NCBI RefSeq assembly: GCF_040105385.1
Contig: NZ_JBEDNQ010000001.1
Coordinates: 1-64,000, forward strand
DNA from: Pseudonocardia nematodicida
GTDB lineage: Bacteria; Actinomycetota; Actinomycetes; Mycobacteriales; Pseudonocardiaceae
Length of the DNA stretch: 64,000 nt
Direction: 5' to 3'
In this document: positions 59,203 to 64,000 of the stretch, piece after piece
Layout of the letters: every line of letters begins with the position of its first letter
How positions within the stretch are numbered: position 1 is the stretch's first letter
Translations under genes and position numbers: made by a program
The notes under the pieces: generated by a model
What the model was told of the DNA's origin: nothing
Database searches by the model: none
What the model saw: only the letters and a program-made list of their open reading frames with translations

Positions 59203-60855
59203 ATGGCTGCATACGAGGAGACCGACGTCCTGATCATCGGGGCGGGGCCGGGCGGCGCCGGGATCGCGCTGAAGCTGGCCAAGGCGGGTGTGAAGGTCGT
59301 CTGCCTGGAACAGGGGCCGTGGGTCAAGCCCAGCGAGCACCCGCACTACCACGACGAGTGGGAGCTGGAGAAGCAGCGCGGCTGGGCGTACGACCCCAAC
59401 GTGCGCCAGCTGCCGGAGGACTATCCGGTCACCGGCACCACGACGCCGTACATGATGAACAACGTCGGCGGTTCGACGGTCCACTACGCCGGGCACTGGC
59501 CGCGCTACAAGCCGGTCGACTTCCGCAAGGGCACCGAGCACGGCCTCGAGGGCACGATCGACTGGCCGATCAGCTACGAGGACCTCGCCCCGTTCTACGA
59601 CGAGAACGACGAGATCTACGGCATCTCCGGCCGGATCGGCGATCCGTCCTATCCGGACCGCAAGCAGGCGGTCCGCGACCCGGAGGTGCTGCCGGGCAAG
59701 CTCGGGCTGAAGTACGCGAAGGCCTCGCGCGACCTGGGCTGGCACTGGTGGCCGTCGGACAACGCGATCATCACGGTGCCCCGGGAGAACCGCGACGCCG
59801 ACGTGGCGATGGGCAACGAGCTCTCCGGCAGCCCCACCGGATCGCTGTCCACCCCGGCCAATGCGCACTGGCCCTACGCCATCCGCAACGGCGCGGACCT
59901 GCGCACGATGGCCCGGGTCGAGACGATCAACGCCTCCGGCGGTCGTGCCACCGGCGCGACCTACATCGACCGCGACACCGGGCAGCGGCACGAGGTCCGG
60001 GCGAAGATCGTCGTCCTGGCGGCGAACGGGATCGGGTCGCCACGGCTGCTGCTGCAGAGCGCGCAGAAGGGGCACCCGGACGGGCTGGCGAACTCCAACG
60101 GGATCGTCGGCAAGTACCTGATGCACCACGTGTTCGCGTTCTGCGACTCGTGGTTCGACGAGCCCGTCGAGGGCTTCAAGGGCTCGTTCGGGGCGCCGCT
60201 GTACAGCCACGAGTTCTATCACACCGACGTGAGCAGGGGATTCGTCAACGGTTTCGGCATGCAGGTGGCGCGCAGCTTCGGGCCCGCGTACGCGGCGATG
60301 GGCACGCACACCGGCTACACCGCGCCGTGGGGCTCGACGCACCGCGAGTTCTTCGACAACCACTTCGCCAACCACCTGATGGTCTTCATGTTCGGTGAGG
60401 ACCTGCCGGTGGAGTCGAACACGGTGACGTTGAACCACGACGTGACGGACTCGTCGGGGCTTCCGGCGGCGCACGTGAACTACGAGCTGCACGAGAACGA
60501 CGTCGCACTCGCGAAGTATGGGATCGAGAAGATCTTCGAGGCCACCCGCGCGGTGGGGGCGGTGGAGACCAACGACACCGGGGTGCTCTACCCGCCGCCG
60601 GCCTGGCACCTGATGGGGACCTGCCGGATGGGCAACGACCCCGGTGACTCGGTGCTCAACAAGTGGTGCCAGACCTGGGACGTGCCGAACCTGTTCGTCT
60701 GCGACGGCAGCACGCTCACCACCGGTGCCGCGGTCAACCCGACGTCGACGATCGGCGCGCTGTCCCAGCGCACGGGGGAGTACATCCTGCGCAACTGGGA
60801 CGCGCTCGTCGCCCAGACGGTCACGCCGTCCAATGCGGATGCGCCTTCGATGTAG
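59203..60855 (+). CDS. GMC-family flavoprotein alcohol oxidoreductase
   Basis: 550 residues. FAD-binding GAGPGGAGIALKLAKAG at the N terminus, the NNVGGSTVHYAGHWPR active-site strand, catalytic His in AWHLMGTCRMG, and the C-terminal CDGSTLTTGAAVNPTSTIGAL closing the flavin site. It oxidises a primary alcohol to an aldehyde. Relatives include the 2-methyl-1,2-propanediol dehydrogenase MpdB of MTBE-degrading mycobacteria; that specificity is inferred here. Last gene of the operon; a perfect palindrome follows. Confidence 0.92.
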   Translation: MAAYEETDVLIIGAGPGGAGIALKLAKAGVKVVCLEQGPWVKPSEHPHYHDEWELEKQRGWAYDPNVRQLPEDYPVTGTTTPYMMNNVGGSTVHYAGHWPRYKPVDFRKGTEHGLEGTIDWPISYEDLAPFYDENDEIYGISGRIGDPSYPDRKQAVRDPEVLPGKLGLKYAKASRDLGWHWWPSDNAIITVPRENRDADVAMGNELSGSPTGSLSTPANAHWPYAIRNGADLRTMARVETINASGGRATGATYIDRDTGQRHEVRAKIVVLAANGIGSPRLLLQSAQKGHPDGLANSNGIVGKYLMHHVFAFCDSWFDEPVEGFKGSFGAPLYSHEFYHTDVSRGFVNGFGMQVARSFGPAYAAMGTHTGYTAPWGSTHREFFDNHFANHLMVFMFGEDLPVESNTVTLNHDVTDSSGLPAAHVNYELHENDVALAKYGIEKIFEATRAVGAVETNDTGVLYPPPAWHLMGTCRMGNDPGDSVLNKWCQTWDVPNLFVCDGSTLTTGAAVNPTSTIGALSQRTGEYILRNWDALVAQTVTPSNADAPSM

Positions 60856-60870
60856 GCGGCTGCGCCACCT

Positions 60871-60910
60871 GTGAGTACTTTTCGTGGTCAGGACCACGAA
60901 AAGTACTCAC
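60871..60910. terminator. perfect 19-bp palindrome between convergent genes
   Basis: Arms GTGAGTACTTTTCGTGGTC and GACCACGAAAAGTACTCAC are fully complementary around a two-base loop (AG). The stem is unusually AT-rich for this DNA. It lies 15 bp after the GMC stop and 14 bp before the stop of the leftward gene, so it can terminate both. Confidence 0.7.
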
Positions 60911-60924
60911 GGGCGCGGAGCGCC

Positions 60925-61704
60925 TCAGTTGAGCTTGCGGGTGCCGGCGGGCAGGCTGCCGCCGGCGTAGACGTCCTCGGCCAGCCCGGCCAGCGCGGTG
61001 AGGGCGACGTTCTGACTCCACGGGCCGTAGCTGACCCGGGCCACGCCCAGCCGCTGCGCGGTCGCGAGCGGGATCGAGCCGGGGATGCCGATCAGGTTGA
61101 CCTTCCGCTCCCCCAGCGCCTCGACGAGCCGTCCGACCTGGGTCTCGTCGAGCTTGCCGGGCACGAAGAAGTTCGACGCGCCGGCGTCGAGGTAGGCCCG
61201 GCCGCGCTCGATCGCCTCGTCCAGCACGGCCGACGGGTCCTTGTCACCGGCCTTCAGGAACGCGTCGGTGCGTGCGTTGAGCACGAAGTCCACGCCGGCG
61301 GACTCCGCGGCGGCGACCGCGGCCTCGACGGCCTTCACCGACTCGGTGAGCGGCTTCATCTGGTCCTCGAGGTTCGCGCCGACGATGCCGACGTCGATCG
61401 CCCGGGCGATCGTGCCGCCCGGGTCGCCGTAGCCCGCCTCGAGATCCGCGGTGACCGGCAGGTCCCCGGCGACCTGCGCGATCAGCCCGACCTCGGCGAT
61501 CATCTCGTCGCGCGGGATGTTCTCGCCGTCCTCGTAGCCCCGCGACGCCGCGATGCCGTGGCTGGCGGTCGCCAGCGCGGTCGTCCCGGCCGTCTCGGCG
61601 ACGACCTTCGCCGTGATCGCGTCCCACACGTTGACGACGAGGAGCAGTTCGGGCGCGGAGTGCAGGGCCTGCAGCCGGGCTGCCTTGTCAGGGGTGGAGG
61701 TCAT
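60925..61704 (-). CDS. isocitrate lyase/PEP mutase-superfamily protein
   Basis: 259 residues. The superfamily barrel with DLEAGYGDP (Mg-binding Asp) and LEDQMKPL (conserved Glu). The KKCGH catalytic motif of isocitrate lyase is absent. Members include 2-methylisocitrate lyase, oxaloacetate decarboxylase and phosphonopyruvate hydrolase; which applies is not clear. A role in central carbon or methyl-branched acid metabolism is possible given the nearby operon. ATG at 61704. Confidence 0.88.
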   Translation of the reverse strand: MTSTPDKAARLQALHSAPELLLVVNVWDAITAKVVAETAGTTALATASHGIAASRGYEDGENIPRDEMIAEVGLIAQVAGDLPVTADLEAGYGDPGGTIARAIDVGIVGANLEDQMKPLTESVKAVEAAVAAAESAGVDFVLNARTDAFLKAGDKDPSAVLDEAIERGRAYLDAGASNFFVPGKLDETQVGRLVEALGERKVNLIGIPGSIPLATAQRLGVARVSYGPWSQNVALTALAGLAEDVYAGGSLPAGTRKLN

Positions 61705-61742
61705 GCGGGCCACCGTAGGCCTCCGGTGGGCCGGGCACCGGA

Positions 61743-61913
61743 CTCCGCAGAATTGACGATCTTCGTCGGTGGTCGCAACGACCGGATCACCGTGCGCCGA
61801 CTCAGTGCTCGTGACCACCACGCAGCAGCCCGCACCGCGGCCCGGAGTGGAGCCGACACGCGTCGTGGCAGGTCTTGGGGCGCCCCTCCCCAGAACTGAT
61901 GATCTCCGCCGGT
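61743..61913 (+). repeat. two imperfect 28-bp direct repeats upstream of the membrane-protein gene
   Basis: 61743-61770 and 61886-61913 match at 23 of 28 positions (common words CAGAA, TGA and GATCT). They start 143 bp apart in the spacer between divergent genes. The role is unknown: perhaps two copies of a regulator site or an old duplication. Confidence 0.4.
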
Positions 61914-61954
61914 CCCACCTGCACCGCAGGGCACGTGACCCCGATGCTGTGCCG

Positions 61955-62374
61955 ATGAACCGCGCCGACGCCCGTGCCGCACCGCGGCAGCGCGGTCCCG
62001 GCACGGCCTCGGTCGCCTGTGGTGCGCTCGGCCTGCTGTCGGTCGTCGCCGCCGTCGTGCTGGCCGTGCGGTCGGCCCCGGATATGGTCGGGCTGGCGCT
62101 GGTGTCGGTGGGGCTGGTCCTGGCGCTGGCCGGGCTCGTGGTGGGGACCATCGGTGCCGTGCACGAGCGCCCCCGCGGCGGCCGGCTGGCCGTCTCCGGT
62201 GCCGGCCTGTCGGTCGTCGGCCTGGCCGGCGGCCTGGTGTGGACGGCGGTGTTCGTGCTGACCGCGGTCGCCGGCCCGGCCCCGGCCGGGCTCGGACCGT
62301 CGGTGCACCTCGTGCCGCCCGCGGTGTCGGCGCTCCCCACCTGCCCCGGCTCGACCTGTTCCGGCGACTTCTGA
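61955..62374 (+). CDS. small membrane protein with DUF4190-like helices and Cys-rich tail
   Basis: 139 residues: a basic N terminus, three hydrophobic segments (about 20-40, 44-64 and 78-105), then an extracytoplasmic Pro-rich tail ending CPGSTCSGDF with two Cys. The pattern TASVACGALGLLSVVAAV is like the DUF4190 family. Function unknown. It precedes the dehalogenase-like gene by 50 bp, so both may be on one transcript. Confidence 0.65.
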   Translation: MNRADARAAPRQRGPGTASVACGALGLLSVVAAVVLAVRSAPDMVGLALVSVGLVLALAGLVVGTIGAVHERPRGGRLAVSGAGLSVVGLAGGLVWTAVFVLTAVAGPAPAGLGPSVHLVPPAVSALPTCPGSTCSGDF

Positions 62375-62424
62375 CGCCGGTCCTTCCGGATGCGGACCCG
62401 CCTGGCGAACGGGACGATCGGGTC

Positions 62425-63126
62425 GTGAGTGGACGACTCGAGGGAAAGCGGGTGCTCGTCACCCACGCCGACCGCTACATCGGCCCGCCGGTGGTCGACC
62501 TGTTCCGCGCGGAGGGAGCGGACGTCGTCGCGGACACCACCGACTACGCCGCCGCCCCGGGCGCGGCCGCCGAGGTCGTCGCGGCGGCCGGGGAGATCGA
62601 CGTGCTCGTCGCGAACTTCGCCGGCCCGCACCGGCGGATGCCGGTCACCAGCATGATCGGCGACGTCACCGAGTTCGCCGACGAGGAGTTCCAGGACTAC
62701 CTCGACGAGCTGGTCTGGCCGCTGATGAGGGTGATCCGGGCCGCGCTGCCGGCGATGACCGCCCGCGGCTCGGGCAAGATCGTCGCCGCGACCAGCGCGA
62801 CCCCGGTGCGCGCGATCCCGGGGCTGGCGGTCTACTCCGCGGCGCGCGGGGCGCAGAACGCGTTCGTCCAGGTCGTCGGGGCCGAGGCGGCACCGCACAA
62901 CGTGCAGGTCAACGCCCTGGGCCCGGCACACATCAAGAACAACATGTACTACACCGACGAGATGCTGGCCGACGACGCGGTGCGCGAGTCGTTCGAGTCG
63001 CAGATCCCGGCCGGGCGGCTCGGCGAGGGCCGCGAGGCCGCCGAGCTGGCGCTGGCGCTCGCGTCCGGGGCCAGCGACTTCATGGCCGGGCAGGTCGTAC
63101 CGGTCTCCGGCGGCTGGGCGACCTGA
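62425..63126 (+). CDS. putative halohydrin dehalogenase (SDR-derived haloalcohol dehalogenase)
   Basis: 233 residues with the SDR fold but not a dehydrogenase. The NAD-binding glycine motif is replaced by VTHADRYIG, which fits the halide-site pattern T-x4-[FY]-x-G (Thr13, Tyr18, Gly20). The catalytic motif is S-x12-Y-x3-R (Ser124, Tyr137, Arg141) rather than Y-x3-K. SATP around Ser124 and GQVVPVSGG at the end also match known Hhe enzymes. Such enzymes convert vicinal haloalcohols to epoxides with release of halide. GTG at 62425. Alternatives: an inactive SDR. No epoxide hydrolase is in the window. Confidence 0.78.
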   Translation: MSGRLEGKRVLVTHADRYIGPPVVDLFRAEGADVVADTTDYAAAPGAAAEVVAAAGEIDVLVANFAGPHRRMPVTSMIGDVTEFADEEFQDYLDELVWPLMRVIRAALPAMTARGSGKIVAATSATPVRAIPGLAVYSAARGAQNAFVQVVGAEAAPHNVQVNALGPAHIKNNMYYTDEMLADDAVRESFESQIPAGRLGEGREAAELALALASGASDFMAGQVVPVSGGWAT

Positions 63127-63167
63127 CCGGGGCGCATGTCCCGGCCCCGCCCGGGTAGTCGGGTCGT

Positions 63168-64000
63168 GTGCCACCGATCCCGTACACCGACGACGTCGAG
63201 CGGATCCAGCCGGACGAGTCCGAGCACGTCCGGCGCTGCATCGACGCCATGCTGCGCACCAACGCCATGACCGCCGACCTGCACCGGCACGGGGTGTCCG
63301 CGACGCACGCCAAGAGCCACGGCGTGCTGCGCGGCACCCTGACCGTGCACGACGACCTGGCGCCCGAGTTGGCCCAGGGCCTGTTCGTCCGCCCGGCGAC
63401 CTACGACGTCGTCGCACGGATCGCGACCGAGACCGGCCAGCTCGACGACGACCGCACGCCCAATGCGCGCGGGTTCGCGCTGAAGGTCTTCGGCGTCGAC
63501 GGCGAGACCATGCACCCCACCGACCCCGACCACCGGGTCCACGACCTGCTGTTCAACACGTTGCCGATCCTGCCGCTCGGCACCGCGCGGACGTTCATGG
63601 AGCTGGCCGAGATCCGGGAACGGAACTTCTCCCGGCCCGAGGGGATCGACGAGGAGGTCGCGCGGCGGCCCGACGCCGAGACCCTCACCGCGTTCGGCCG
63701 GCTGGCCAACATCCACCCGCTGGGGCACGCGTACTACACCCAGGGCGTGTTCCGGTACGGCGACTACGTCGCCAAGATCGGCCTGCACCCGGGCACCGAC
63801 GGGCAGCGGGCGCTGGCGCGGCGCGAGGTCACCGACGACGACCCGCGCAGCGTGCTGCGCGACCTGCTCGTCGACTGGACCTCGACCCGGGAGACGGTGT
63901 TCGAGCTCGGGGTCCAACTGCGGACCGACGCCGACGCGATGCCGGTCGAGGACGCCTCGGTCGACTGGCCACAGGAGCTCAGCCCCTACCGCGCCGTCGC
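63168..64000 (+). CDS. catalase-family heme protein (partial, 3' end missing)
   Basis: Open from a GTG at 63168 to the window end (about 277 residues). It resembles the short catalase-like family: distal His region THAKSHGVLRGTLTV, GLFVRPATYDVVARI, PNARGFALKVFGV and DLLFNTLPILPLGTARTFME. These proteins bind heme and act as peroxidases or have unknown roles. The proximal Tyr region lies beyond the window, so activity cannot be judged. It is in the same direction as the dehalogenase gene, 41 bp on. Confidence 0.82.
   Translation, partial: MPPIPYTDDVERIQPDESEHVRRCIDAMLRTNAMTADLHRHGVSATHAKSHGVLRGTLTVHDDLAPELAQGLFVRPATYDVVARIATETGQLDDDRTPNARGFALKVFGVDGETMHPTDPDHRVHDLLFNTLPILPLGTARTFMELAEIRERNFSRPEGIDEEVARRPDAETLTAFGRLANIHPLGHAYYTQGVFRYGDYVAKIGLHPGTDGQRALARREVTDDDPRSVLRDLLVDWTSTRETVFELGVQLRTDADAMPVEDASVDWPQELSPYRAV

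Noticed and set aside
62425..63126. Plain short-chain dehydrogenase/reductase call
   Set aside because: The glycine motif for NAD(P) and the catalytic Lys are both missing, and the replacements match the halohydrin dehalogenase pattern exactly.
1..64000. tRNA, rRNA and other structural RNA genes
   Set aside because: The intergenic gaps were read on both strands and none showed a cloverleaf or rRNA-like sequence. A covariance-model search would be needed to exclude small RNAs.

Overview
The window is very GC-rich, uses GTG starts freely, and carries actinobacterial marker systems: the GlgE maltose-1-phosphate pathway, Ddn-like deazaflavin reductases, a MacS-type sensor kinase, and an etfBA-iscS-mnmA order that matches Mycobacterium tuberculosis Rv3032-Rv3024c. 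It looks like a chromosomal segment of a Pseudonocardiaceae-type actinomycete. The family assignment is an inference; the gene families are read from the sequence. I saw no rRNA, tRNA, CRISPR array or transposase.

Layout. 0-7.7 kb: meaB, an XRE and a MarR regulator, a thiamine-binding protein, a thioredoxin-fold/TPR protein, a GT87 mannosyltransferase-type membrane enzyme and an MFS transporter. 7.8-28.8 kb: an alpha-glucan block with glgB (carrying an unusual 234-residue disordered tail), mak, a divergent GH13 trehalose-synthase-like gene, glgE, glgP and glgX. It is interrupted by a DedA-glycosyltransferase-glycosyltransferase-hydrolase operon (10.9-14.9 kb) and by a plastic spot at 19.1-20.5 kb holding an intact vapBC plus head-deleted remnants of an MFS transporter and a second VapC. 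28.8-36.7 kb: an ABC ATPase, an enoyl-CoA hydratase, a Uma2 nuclease, a methyltransferase-sensor kinase-response regulator operon, a second DedA, an orphan LuxR protein with a degraded receiver, and a nucleoside hydrolase. 36.8-41.4 kb: hexapeptide acyltransferase, GT4, GH57 and methyltransferase, which resembles the mycobacterial methylglucose-lipopolysaccharide locus. 41.4-50.5 kb: core genes etfB-etfA, an OlsB/OlsA-like acyltransferase pair, iscS, mnmA, two Ddn-like reductases and a methionine-synthase-like protein.

50.6-64 kb is accessory catabolic DNA. A GntR regulator sits between an MFS importer and a tight five-gene operon: ThDP-dependent lyase, acyl-CoA ligase, aldehyde dehydrogenase, a Gluconate_2-dh3-like subunit and a GMC oxidoreductase. 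The set fits oxidation of a branched diol (2-methyl-1,2-propanediol type) to 2-hydroxyisobutyrate, CoA activation, and cleavage to acetone plus formyl-CoA. The same 24-bp operator-like element lies upstream of both the importer and the operon. Further right, an SDR-like gene carries the complete halohydrin-dehalogenase signature (T-x4-Y-x-G and S-x12-Y-x3-R). The window ends inside a catalase-family gene.

Several gene ends carry strong palindromes (7.7, 20.4, 25.4, 25.9, 43.6 and 60.9 kb), and three gene termini carry short tandem duplications that copy a start or stop codon.
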